This document shows positions 48,176 through 56,198 of a stretch of 64,000 bases of DNA, one piece after another. Source of the DNA: CAZPXH01 sp964591085 (GTDB taxonomy: Bacteria > Spirochaetota > Spirochaetia > DSM-27196 > CAZPXH01); assembly GCA_964591085.1 (NCBI GenBank), contig CAZPXH010000001.1, positions 186,001 through 250,000 of the forward strand. Direction: 5' to 3'. The translations under genes were made by a program, and so were the position numbers. Position 1 is the first letter of the stretch, and every line of letters begins with the position of its first letter. Under the pieces are notes generated by a model that made no database searches, was not told the origin of the DNA, and worked only from the letters and a program-made list of their open reading frames with translations.

Positions 48176-49333
48176 ATGCGCAAGATTCTTGGTCTTGGCC
48201 TGGTGCTTCTCATCTCCGTCGGATCGCTCGTTTTTGCGGGCGGCGGTGGAGAAGAAGCAGCTGAGGGCGAGCCGGAGTACCGGATTGGGATTGTGTTTGA
48301 CGTTGGCGGAAGGGGCGACAAGTCCTTCAACGATTCCGCCTACGAAGGACTCGTTCTGCTTGCACAGGAGTTTGGCGGTTACATCGCTGACGGCACCGGC
48401 GAAGTGGACTTCGGGCGGAACGTGGAGCTCCGCTACCTGGAGCCCCAGCAGGGAGGCGCCGACCGGGAGAACCTGCTCCGCCTTCTGGCAGAGGATGGGT
48501 TTGACCTGGTCATTGGTGTCGGGTTCCTGTTTGATCAGCCGATCGCAACCGTGTCTCAGGAGTTCCCGGGCGTTCACTTTGGAATTGTTGACGGATTCAT
48601 CCCGGACCTGACAGCTGAGAGCAACGTCACCACCATGGGCTTCACCGAGCACGAAGGTTCGTTCCTCGTCGGCGCCTTTGCCGGCCTGATGGTCCAGGAC
48701 TTCCCTGGTGACGGCATCGGGTACATGGCTGGTTTTGACATTCCGCTGCTGGACCGCTTTGAAGCCGGTTACATGGCGGGTGCCATGTACGCCAACCCGG
48801 ACCTGCGGGATCCCGCACGCCGATTCAGCCAGTTCATCGCCAATGATGCGAGCGGCTTCAACGATCCGCAGACCGCCGAGAACATCGCGGTCAACATGTA
48901 CAACCGTGGCGCGGCAATCGTGTATCACGCTGCCGGAGGTAGCGGTAACGGTCTGTTCAAGGCTGCCAGCGACAACGACCGTCTGGCCATCGGAGTTGAC
49001 TCCGACCAGGGCCTGATTTTTGCGGAGAGCGACAGCGAGGCAGAGCGGGCACAGGCGGATCACATTGTCACCTCCATGCTGAAGCGGGTTGACCAGGCGG
49101 TCTTCCTCCTGGGCGCAGACTTCATTAATAACGGTGGTGATACCGCCGGTGGGTACAACGTGTATGGCCTCCCCGATGGCGGCGTCGGCTACGCGCTGAA
49201 CCAGTACAACGAGGACATCCTTGCTCCGTACGTGAATTTTATTGATGGCATTGCAGAGATGATCGCCAGTGGCGAGCTGGTTGTCCCGGACAACACTGCC
49301 GCTTTGGATGACTGGATGGCGGAGAACCTCTAG
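48176..49333 (+). CDS. BMP family nucleoside-type ABC transporter substrate-binding protein
   Basis: 385 residues, exported. The BMP/PnrA family binds purine nucleosides or related ligands. Visible marks: 'IGIVFDVGGRGDKSFNDSAY', 'DLVIGVGFLFDQPIATV', 'FTEHEGSFLVGAFAGLMV', 'IVYHAAGGSGNGLFKAA' and 'GVDSDQGLI'. The signal peptide ends 'SLVFAGGGGEE' with no lipobox Cys, so it is predicted to be released by signal peptidase I rather than lipidated, unlike Treponema PnrA. First gene of the transporter operon and separated from the ATPase gene by a terminator, which would make binding protein in excess. Confidence 0.93.
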   Translation: MRKILGLGLVLLISVGSLVFAGGGGEEAAEGEPEYRIGIVFDVGGRGDKSFNDSAYEGLVLLAQEFGGYIADGTGEVDFGRNVELRYLEPQQGGADRENLLRLLAEDGFDLVIGVGFLFDQPIATVSQEFPGVHFGIVDGFIPDLTAESNVTTMGFTEHEGSFLVGAFAGLMVQDFPGDGIGYMAGFDIPLLDRFEAGYMAGAMYANPDLRDPARRFSQFIANDASGFNDPQTAENIAVNMYNRGAAIVYHAAGGSGNGLFKAASDNDRLAIGVDSDQGLIFAESDSEAERAQADHIVTSMLKRVDQAVFLLGADFINNGGDTAGGYNVYGLPDGGVGYALNQYNEDILAPYVNFIDGIAEMIASGELVVPDNTAALDDWMAENL

Positions 49334-49352
49334 GGCTCCGCAGAGGAACCAG

Positions 49353-49383
49353 GGGGCCGGTCCGCGCGATCGGCCCCTTTTTT
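49353..49383 (+). terminator. Intrinsic terminator between binding protein and ATPase genes
   Basis: A 7-bp stem GGGGCCG (49353-49359) and CGGCCCC (49371-49377) around an 11-nt loop, followed by six T. Located 20 bp after the binding-protein stop codon. It likely acts as a partial terminator that lowers expression of the downstream ATPase and permease genes. Confidence 0.85.
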
Positions 49384-49423
49384 GTATCATCGGCCCAGAC
49401 CAGCGGGCGGGGAGGACAGAAGC

Positions 49424-50977
49424 GTGGCACTGCTGCAGATGCGCGGCATCACAAAGGTGTTTCCCGGTGTGATCGCCAACGACAGCATTAACCTGAATCT
49501 GGAAGCCGGGGAAATCCACGCGGTGGTTGGTGAGAACGGAGCCGGCAAGACCACCCTCATGAAGATACTGTACGGACTCTATGCTCCGGACGAGGGTGAG
49601 ATCAGCGTCCGGGACGAAGCGGTCCACATTCACGGCCCACGGGACGCGATCCAGAAGGGAATCGGCATGGTGCACCAGCACTTCATGCTGATCCCTCCCT
49701 TTTCCGTTCTCCAGAACGTTGTGCTGGGAGAAGAGAGTCGGGAGCGTGGGGGAAGCCTTTTGGAGCGGATTCGCGGGCGTGCACAACTTGACCTCGATGA
49801 CGCCAGGCAGCGCCTGCGCAGCCTCATTCGCAAGAATCGGCTGGAGGTAGATTTGGACGCCTCGGTTGAGGACCTACCGGTGGGGCTGCAGCAGCGGGTG
49901 GAAATCCTGAAGGTGCTGTACCGCGGTGCAGAGGTTCTGGTCTTTGACGAGCCCACCGCAGTTCTTACTCCGCAGGAATCGGAAGATCTGTTCCAGTCCT
50001 TCCGCGAGCTGAAGGACCAGGGAAAGGGGATCATCTTCATTTCCCACAAGCTGGACGAGGTTCTTGCGATAGCGGATCGGATAACGGTGATCCGCCGCGG
50101 TCGGGTGGTGGAAACCATGCCACGGGAAGGCGCAACCAAGGCCAAGATCGCTGAGCTCATGGTGGGCAAGCCGGTGCTGTTGAACGTGGACAATCCATCG
50201 GCAGAGCCCGGCGAGGTGATTCTTTCGGTGGAGAACATCTCCATGCTGCGGGGCGAAGTTCCCATTCTCAGTGAAGTGAGCTTCCAGGTCCGTGCCGGAG
50301 AGATCTACGGGATCGCGGGCGTGGAGGGGAATGGTCAGTCAGAACTCATTCGGGCGGTCACCGATTCCGTCAGCCTGGCAAGCGGACGCGTCTTGCTCAA
50401 CGGCACTGACGCAAGTGACTGGGACATCCGGAAACGGCGGGACGCCGGGGTTGCTCACATACCGGAGGACCGGCAGCGCTACGGCTTGTTCCTGCCGTTC
50501 GCCATTGCGGACAACCTCACCCTAGGTCGGCATCATCGCCCGCCGTTTGTGGGGACTATGCAGTTCCGCAACCGCAAGGCCATTGACGCCTTTGCCGAAC
50601 AGGCAATCGCGGACTATGACATCAGAACTCCCAATGCACGGACACCGGCTGATGCATTGTCCGGTGGAAACCAGCAGAAGCTCATCATTGCGCGGGAAAT
50701 GAGTGCGCAGCCGGACCTTCTGGTGGCCGCACAGCCCACCCGCGGTGTGGACATCGGCGCTATGGAGTTCATCTACCGTCAGATTGTGGCGGCCAAGAAG
50801 CAGGGAAAGGCGGTGCTCCTGATTTCTGCCGACCTGGACGAGATCATGGCCCTTTCAGACAGGATCGGTGTCATGTTCAAGGGTCGGATCATCCGCGAAC
50901 TGGATCGCGCTTCTGCAACCAAAGAAGCGGTGGGCTACTTCATGATGGGAGCGGAGGAACATGCAGCTGAGGCTTAG
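49424..50977 (+). CDS. Nucleoside-type ABC transporter ATPase, duplicated NBD
   Basis: 517 residues with two nucleotide-binding domains. NBD1 (about 5-235) has Walker A 'GENGAGKTT', Walker B 'EVLVFDEPTAVLT' and signature 'LPVGLQQRVEIL'. NBD2 (about 255-505) has a degenerate Walker A 'GVEGNGQSE' (Lys replaced, as is common in this family), signature 'ALSGGNQQKLIIAREM' and 'LVAAQPTRGVDIGA'. GTG 49424 has GGAGG 9 nt upstream. It overlaps the first permease gene by 17 nt. Confidence 0.95.
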   Translation: MALLQMRGITKVFPGVIANDSINLNLEAGEIHAVVGENGAGKTTLMKILYGLYAPDEGEISVRDEAVHIHGPRDAIQKGIGMVHQHFMLIPPFSVLQNVVLGEESRERGGSLLERIRGRAQLDLDDARQRLRSLIRKNRLEVDLDASVEDLPVGLQQRVEILKVLYRGAEVLVFDEPTAVLTPQESEDLFQSFRELKDQGKGIIFISHKLDEVLAIADRITVIRRGRVVETMPREGATKAKIAELMVGKPVLLNVDNPSAEPGEVILSVENISMLRGEVPILSEVSFQVRAGEIYGIAGVEGNGQSELIRAVTDSVSLASGRVLLNGTDASDWDIRKRRDAGVAHIPEDRQRYGLFLPFAIADNLTLGRHHRPPFVGTMQFRNRKAIDAFAEQAIADYDIRTPNARTPADALSGGNQQKLIIAREMSAQPDLLVAAQPTRGVDIGAMEFIYRQIVAAKKQGKAVLLISADLDEIMALSDRIGVMFKGRIIRELDRASATKEAVGYFMMGAEEHAAEA

Positions 50978-52058
50978 TAGGGCTACCGTCCTGGAGACGG
51001 CTGCCCCCTTCATTGGCTTTATCGCGGCCATGATCCTGCTGATCTTGATGGTCGCAATGGTCGGGGAGAGCCCGGGGAACGCCCTGAACGCGATCTACCG
51101 GATCAGCTTCTCCAGCGCAAACCGCTTTGCCACCGTTGTAGCGGCCGCTATCCCTTTGTTTCTCGCCGGATTGGCTGTCTCGGTAGCGTTCCAGGGTGGC
51201 GTATTCAACATTGGCGTTGAGGGTCAGTACTTCATCGGCGGGCTTGTCGGCGCTATTGCCGGCACCTACCTCCGCTTGCCGGCCATCATTCACATCCCGG
51301 TTGTGGTGATATTCAGCATGATCGGGGGAGCGGCATGGGCTGCCATTCCCGCTGTACTCAAGGTGAAGCGCGGAATCAGTGAGGTCATTACCACCATAAT
51401 GTTCAATGCAATAGCGTTGAGCCTGGTAAACTACCTGGTGAATGGCCCGCTTTCCGGTCTCCAGCCCGGCGAGAATAAGGCTCCTCAGCTCCCCGACCTT
51501 CAGGAGACCGCAATCTTCGGCAGGCTCAACGGGTTCTTCCGGGCAATTGGTTGGAACGTGGCCGATCATGTGTATCTGGATTACTCGCTCATCGTGGCAC
51601 TGGTCTTTGGAATCGCAATCTTCCTGCTCATCTACCGCAACCGTTACGGCTTTGAGGTGAGGTCAATCGGGACAGCGCTTGACGTCTCGCGATACTCCGG
51701 AATGCGCGTGCCAAACATACAACTTTCCACCTTCCTGCTCTCCGGCGGACTTGCGGGGCTGGTGGGGCTGCAGGAGGTCTTTGCTATCCGTCAGCACTAT
51801 ACTTTCGAGATTGCTGCAGGAATCGGCTTTGACGGAATTGCCGTTGCGCTCATCGGGAGGAACAACCCGATTGGCGTTGCCTTTGCGGCGCTGCTGTTCA
51901 GTTTCCTCAAAACCTCAGGCTATGGAATGCAGCTGTACATGAGCGTGCCCAATTCAATTGCTGCGGTGACGAGCGGGATCATGATTCTCATCATCGTGGT
52001 CTCCAACGAGCTGCTGTCCGGCTACGTCCGCAAGCTTCGCAAACAGGAGGCCGCCTGA
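50961..52058 (+). CDS. Nucleoside-type ABC transporter permease 1
   Basis: 365 residues, about 9-10 membrane helices, BPD_transp_2 family. Family motifs: 'FQGGVFNIGVEGQYFIGGLV', 'VKRGISEVITTIMFNAIALS', 'YGFEVRSIGTALDVSRYSGM' and 'GIGFDGIAVALIGRNNPIGV'. It is the YufP-like member of the pair. The ATG overlaps the ATPase gene, and its TGA shares one base with the ATG of permease 2. Confidence 0.94.
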   Translation: MQLRLSRATVLETAAPFIGFIAAMILLILMVAMVGESPGNALNAIYRISFSSANRFATVVAAAIPLFLAGLAVSVAFQGGVFNIGVEGQYFIGGLVGAIAGTYLRLPAIIHIPVVVIFSMIGGAAWAAIPAVLKVKRGISEVITTIMFNAIALSLVNYLVNGPLSGLQPGENKAPQLPDLQETAIFGRLNGFFRAIGWNVADHVYLDYSLIVALVFGIAIFLLIYRNRYGFEVRSIGTALDVSRYSGMRVPNIQLSTFLLSGGLAGLVGLQEVFAIRQHYTFEIAAGIGFDGIAVALIGRNNPIGVAFAALLFSFLKTSGYGMQLYMSVPNSIAAVTSGIMILIIVVSNELLSGYVRKLRKQEAA

Positions 52059-52924
52059 TGGATCAGTTTCTCTTCTTCCTGCTCCGCGGGGTGCAGGTGA
52101 GCGCGCCGGTGGCCTTTGCAGCGATTGGCGCGGTATTCAGCGAAAAAGGCGGGGTCATCAACATCGGCCTGGAAGGCATCATGCTGACTACCACCTTCTT
52201 TGTGGTCTGGGGCTCGCTGACGTTCGGGAGCTTTTTCATGGGTGTGATTTGTGCCCTCATTGCCGGTGTTGCCATGGCCTCTATCCATGCGCTTGTGACC
52301 GTAACGTTCAAGGTCAACCAGATTATCTCCGGTGTCAGCCTCAACATCCTTGCCCTTGGACTTACGCGCTTTCTCAGCCAGCGGATCTACGGCCAGGAGA
52401 CGCAGACCCCTATCAACTCAGAGACCTACACGCGGTTCCTGGGTGTGAACGTGTGGGCGTGGCTGGTAATCCCTGTTGCTGCCCTGGCGTGGTACGTCCT
52501 GTACCGGACTCCCTTTGGATTGCGGCTCCGCGCGGTGGGTGAGAATCCGGAGGCGGCCGATTCGCTGGGTATCAACGTGGGGGCCTACCGCTACGCTGGC
52601 GTGCTGATCTCCGGCCTGCTCGTCGGGTTTTCCGGCGCCACGCTCTTTCCGTCCCAGTGGCTGAGCGGCATGACCGGAGGGAGGGGCTTCCTGGCGCTGG
52701 CCGCAATGATTTTCGGCCGTTGGAACCCCGTCGGAGCGGCGGGCGCAGGGTTTCTATTTGGGTATGCGGAAACCTTCCGGATCGTCTACGAGGACGCCAT
52801 CCCCGTCCCCAGCCAGTTCGTGCAGATGCTTCCGTTCGTCTTGGCAATTGTTGTGCTGGCTGGCCTGGTGGGCAAGGCGCGTGGTCCAGCAGCAGCGGGA
52901 ATCCCCTATCGGAAGGCCGGTTAA
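52058..52924 (+). CDS. Nucleoside-type ABC transporter permease 2
   Basis: 288 residues, about 8 membrane helices, the YufQ-like partner. Motifs: 'FSEKGGVINIGLEGIMLTTT', 'TFKVNQIISGVSLNILALGL', 'PFGLRLRAVGENPEAADSLG' and 'GGRGFLALAAMIFGRWNPVG'. With permease 1, the ATPase and the BMP protein it forms a complete purine-nucleoside-type importer. Its TAA overlaps the ATG of the VUT gene. Confidence 0.94.
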   Translation: MDQFLFFLLRGVQVSAPVAFAAIGAVFSEKGGVINIGLEGIMLTTTFFVVWGSLTFGSFFMGVICALIAGVAMASIHALVTVTFKVNQIISGVSLNILALGLTRFLSQRIYGQETQTPINSETYTRFLGVNVWAWLVIPVAALAWYVLYRTPFGLRLRAVGENPEAADSLGINVGAYRYAGVLISGLLVGFSGATLFPSQWLSGMTGGRGFLALAAMIFGRWNPVGAAGAGFLFGYAETFRIVYEDAIPVPSQFVQMLPFVLAIVVLAGLVGKARGPAAAGIPYRKAG

Positions 52925-53625
52925 TGCCACAGGAGTTGCTTTGGCTCGGCATGATCGTCGTGAGCCTCGCCGGTCCAATACTGTTCTACCGGATGTTCGG
53001 GCGAATCGGGCTGTTTGCCTGGATTGCGCTGGCCATCCCGGTAGCAAACATTCAGGTTACCCGGTTGGTCACGCTCTTCGGGCTGCAGGCAACGTTGGGA
53101 AACGCACTCTATGGCAGCACATTTCTGTGCACTGACATCCTCAGTGAGAACTACGGCAAGGACAATGCCCGCATGGGGGTCCGTGTCGGACTTGGAGCCC
53201 TGATCGCTTCAACCGTGCTGCTGCAGTTGGTCCTGGCCTTTGCCCCAGGAGAGGGTGACCTCACGGCTGGCGCATTCAGCCAGATATTCGGGCTGGTGCC
53301 CAGAATTGCGGCGGGATCGCTTGCCGCGTATCTGGTGAGCCAGATTCACGATATCTGGGCCTACCACGCGTGGAAGGCCCGAGTTCCGCGCGCGCTCTGG
53401 CTCAGGAACCTTGCCAGCACAACGGTCAGCCAGCTCATTGACTCAGCGGTGTTTGTAGCCGTGGCCTTTGCCGGAGTGTTTCCGCTCCCGCTGCTTCTTG
53501 AGATCATGCTGACAACCTTCCTGTTCAAGCTCGTTGTAGCCGTGGCAGACACTCCCGTGCTTTACCTGGCAAAGAACAGCTTCCAGAAAGGGCGAATCCC
53601 CGAGCCGGACCGGTTCCGAGTCTGA
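52924..53625 (+). CDS. VUT family (queuosine-precursor-type) membrane transporter
   Basis: 233 residues with about six membrane helices. Family marks of the YhhQ/VUT (DUF165) group include 'NALYGSTFLCTDILSENYG', 'HDIWAYHAWKAR', 'LRNLASTTVSQLIDSAVFVA' and 'KLVVAVADTPVLYLAKN'. Characterised members take up queuosine precursors (preQ0/preQ1). The ATG overlaps the TAA of the second permease gene, so it belongs to the BMP operon, linking that transporter to deazapurine or nucleoside salvage. No tgt or other queuosine gene is in the window. Confidence 0.88.
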   Translation: MPQELLWLGMIVVSLAGPILFYRMFGRIGLFAWIALAIPVANIQVTRLVTLFGLQATLGNALYGSTFLCTDILSENYGKDNARMGVRVGLGALIASTVLLQLVLAFAPGEGDLTAGAFSQIFGLVPRIAAGSLAAYLVSQIHDIWAYHAWKARVPRALWLRNLASTTVSQLIDSAVFVAVAFAGVFPLPLLLEIMLTTFLFKLVVAVADTPVLYLAKNSFQKGRIPEPDRFRV

Positions 53626-53707
53626 AGCTCGCCCATCCCGCGATATCGCACCTGCATCGCCGAGCCTGCCGGGCAATCAGTGCGGCTCCAGCGGGTGGCG
53701 CCAGGGC

Positions 53708-54523
53708 TCAGTCTTTCCAGGGGAAGAACAGGGAGCGGATGGTTCGCCGTCCCGTGTCTTGTCGCTCCTGCATCAGGATTTCACCCCAGGGGAACCTGCG
53801 AAAGAACCCACCAGTTTCCGCGTCCGGATGGTCGCGGAGCCATTCGTACTTCCTGCTGCGAAGCAGGACGGAAACGTGGAGCCAGACCATCCAGCCGCCA
53901 ATGCCGGGAAACACCAGATAGGCGAAGAAGGCGGCGGCAGGAGACAGGAACACCCCAATCAGGACAATCCCGAGAATGGGGAGGACAATTACGCCAAGGA
54001 AGAACAGTGGGTTATCCATCGCCAGGAGTGCCGATTGCCTGGCGGTGTGCCACCAGCTGCCATCCTGCTGGTCCCGAACCGGAAGCAAAACACCGGCAAT
54101 CATGATCGCAGCCACTGTCATCCAGAACACAACCGCCAACGCGATCAGGCCCGCGGCGTTCCCAAGCGCACCGTAGAACTGAAACGCCGTGAGTACCGTT
54201 GCGCGGACAGCCACGCCAACCACCCCGTACGCCAGGCCCGAAAGGAAGCCACGGAGGATTCTGCGAAACTGCTTTCGGATGGCGGGACTCCGCCCGGTCA
54301 CAATCCGGTTTACTGGAACAGAGAAAGCTCCGGCCCAGCCCACGCAGATGGCAATTCCCGCTGACTGTACAGCGAACGCAAGCGCTGGGGACGTCTCAGC
54401 CAGCAGTCCCGGCAGGGAAACCGGAATCAACAGCAGCAGGTCAAAGATCACGGTAGCAAGGAATACCAGGCCCAGGTTGTCCCAGGTGTCATAGAAGGCC
54501 TTGCGAATGGTCAGTCCCATCAT
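53708..54523 (-). CDS. Polytopic membrane protein of unknown function
   Basis: 271 residues with five to six membrane helices (about 15-40, 45-70, 90-115, 120-150, 165-210) and a soluble, basic C-terminus ('RSRKYEWLRDHPDAETGGFF'). It resembles YesL/DUF624-type membrane proteins in size and layout, but no diagnostic motif was recognised. The ATG overlaps the TGA of the upstream esterase gene (ATGA), so the two are co-translated. Confidence 0.7.
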   Translation of the reverse strand: MMGLTIRKAFYDTWDNLGLVFLATVIFDLLLLIPVSLPGLLAETSPALAFAVQSAGIAICVGWAGAFSVPVNRIVTGRSPAIRKQFRRILRGFLSGLAYGVVGVAVRATVLTAFQFYGALGNAAGLIALAVVFWMTVAAIMIAGVLLPVRDQQDGSWWHTARQSALLAMDNPLFFLGVIVLPILGIVLIGVFLSPAAAFFAYLVFPGIGGWMVWLHVSVLLRSRKYEWLRDHPDAETGGFFRRFPWGEILMQERQDTGRRTIRSLFFPWKD

Positions 54524-55296
54524 GGGGCTACGTCCCCGCGCAGAAAGGCCACGGTCTCCCTGGTCACCAACTCGCGCGACTCGTAGACAGTGATCACGTG
54601 TCCAACGCCGCGGAGCATCTTCGTTGTCTGCTGTGTTTCTGGTGGAAGCTGCTTCAGTGCTCCTGCGGCACTTGGCGGGACAACCTCGTCATCGTGGCTG
54701 AACCACGCCAGGACAGGGGCGTGTACCGAGGGAAGCGCGCGCCATGCCAGGCGGCGAATTCGTGAAAGCTCACCGACCTGCTTCACAAAGAGCCACTCAG
54801 CGTAGCTATCGTAGAAGATCTTGCGGACGTCACCCTCCGGACGAGGGGTAAAAACCCGGGAGCGGACACGTGGAATTACCGGCCCGAGGATCCGGCCGAG
54901 GCCAATTGGCACCTTCCGAACCGAAAAGGCTGCGGCAAAGAGAGCAAGTCTGCTCACCGGAAAGGTGCTTGCAAGAATGCTTGCGATCAACCCGCCCATT
55001 GAAAGCCCGGCCACGGCAACGGTTTCGCAGCTTGCCTGCAGCTCCCGGAACGCATCGGCGGCGTGGTTGAGCCAGTCTTCCGCGCGAGATCGGGAGAAAT
55101 CATCTGGGTGGGTTGCGTGCCCCGGCAAGCGAGGAACGCTCACGGTCATCCCGGCGGCGTGTGCGCCCTGCGCCAGGTCCATCAAGTCCACCGGGGCTCC
55201 ACAGTATCCGTGCAGACAAAGAAGGCCCTGGGGCCCGCCGGCAAGGTGACGAGCCTCACAGCCGGCAAGAACAGGGCTGGGGAGGGGCGATTTCAT
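54520..55296 (-). CDS. Alpha/beta hydrolase, carboxylesterase/lysophospholipase-like
   Basis: 258 residues. The catalytic triad is visible: nucleophile Ser in 'VAGLSMGGLIAS', Asp in 'WFSHDDEVVPPSAA' and His in 'GVGHVITVYE'; the oxyanion loop is 'LLCLHGYCGAPVDLMDL'. It is close to the Est30 carboxylesterase type, which hydrolyses short to medium acyl esters. No signal peptide. A TATGAT -10 lies 8 nt upstream of the ATG. Coupled to the downstream membrane protein. Confidence 0.85.
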   Translation of the reverse strand: MKSPLPSPVLAGCEARHLAGGPQGLLCLHGYCGAPVDLMDLAQGAHAAGMTVSVPRLPGHATHPDDFSRSRAEDWLNHAADAFRELQASCETVAVAGLSMGGLIASILASTFPVSRLALFAAAFSVRKVPIGLGRILGPVIPRVRSRVFTPRPEGDVRKIFYDSYAEWLFVKQVGELSRIRRLAWRALPSVHAPVLAWFSHDDEVVPPSAAGALKQLPPETQQTTKMLRGVGHVITVYESRELVTRETVAFLRGDVAP

Positions 55297-55304
55297 ACCC
55301 GTAA

Positions 55305-55357
55305 ATCATAGCGGCATTCACCCTCTGATTGACAGCCGTACCGGGCAACCATACCTT
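55305..55357. promoter_or_regulatory. Divergent promoters of the esterase and 254-aa membrane protein genes
   Basis: Plus strand: perfect TTGACA (55329-55334), 17 bp, TACCTT (55352-55357), 9 nt to ATG 55367. Minus strand: TATGAT (55310-55305), 8 nt to ATG 55296, with a weak GTCAAT -35 that overlaps the plus-strand -35. Neither gene has a Shine-Dalgarno sequence. Confidence 0.65.
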
Positions 55358-55366
55358 CCCAGAGCG

Positions 55367-56131
55367 ATGGCAGACAGCGTCCCGCTCTTCCACCTGCAGC
55401 GAAAGAATGGCGAAAGCCTCTTTGTCCACCCTCTTGCCGAGCGGGAGCGTCTGATGAAGCTTCCCGCCGACACCCGACTTGTCGGGAAGTACGGTCAGGA
55501 ACCGAGGGTTGAAAGCATCACCCTGTATCGCAACGCGCTCTATCGGATTGTGGAGCGGGAGGTTCGGGACTGGATTGCCGATGTCCGGTTCATTCCGCGC
55601 TTTCTGATTTCGGCCGGGATCTTTCTGCTGACCTACCTGTTCTGGACTCTCGTTGTCCGGGATGCCGTGCCCGTGATTGACGAGATCCTGGTGGCGATTG
55701 CAGTAGCGGTCTTTGCCTACGTAAGCCTCGGCCGCCGCCAGCAGCAGTCAGACATGGCGCTAAAGAAGCGCATTGCGCTACGAAGCAAAGTGGACGGCAT
55801 TGCATTTGAGCACAGCGAGGATCTGGCCCGCCTGGAAGACATCCTTCAGAAGATTGAGGACGAGCCCTACCCAGCCACGGTTGCCCAGATGGAGGCACCG
55901 GAAGTCAGTGATCCGGGCCTGGTGGAGGAGCTGAGAAAGCAGCTGGAACAGACCTATGCCGGTGGCCGAAACCGAAGGCAGCTCCGGCGGGTGTCTCGCG
56001 CTATCGCAAGCCCCGCCAGTACAGATCTGGAACAGACCCTCGGACGGTGGGTGAAAGCTCGCAGCATCGATTACCCGGTGTTTCTGTTTCTTGCCTGGCT
56101 CCGGACCAAGGCGCCAAGCCCCAGGAGCTGA
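55367..56131 (+). CDS. Hypothetical membrane-anchored protein
   Basis: 254 residues, no recognised family. A soluble N-terminal region (about 1-85) is followed by two close membrane helices (about 78-97 and 102-120, 'FLISAGIFLLTYLFWTLVV', 'EILVAIAVAVFAYVSLG') and a cytoplasmic, charged, mostly helical C-terminus ('HSEDLARLEDILQKIEDEPY', 'GLVEELRKQLEQTY'). The layout suits a membrane-attached scaffold. No clear terminator was seen in the 67 bp before the convergent UPF0164 gene. Confidence 0.65.
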   Translation: MADSVPLFHLQRKNGESLFVHPLAERERLMKLPADTRLVGKYGQEPRVESITLYRNALYRIVEREVRDWIADVRFIPRFLISAGIFLLTYLFWTLVVRDAVPVIDEILVAIAVAVFAYVSLGRRQQQSDMALKKRIALRSKVDGIAFEHSEDLARLEDILQKIEDEPYPATVAQMEAPEVSDPGLVEELRKQLEQTYAGGRNRRQLRRVSRAIASPASTDLEQTLGRWVKARSIDYPVFLFLAWLRTKAPSPRS

Positions 56132-56198
56132 ACCTCGGCGGTCTGGCGAACAGTCCTTTGTTTTGCAAGCAGGCAGTCCCCCGGTACCCGCCGGGCAG

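Noticed and set aside
48170..49786. 538-aa minus-strand open frame opposite the BMP gene
   Set aside because: Covers the BMP gene, the terminator and the ATPase start; a shadow frame with no family features.
50280..50350. Second Walker A of the ABC ATPase with Lys replaced by Gln
   Set aside because: Looks like an inactivating change but is usual in the second half of this transporter family.
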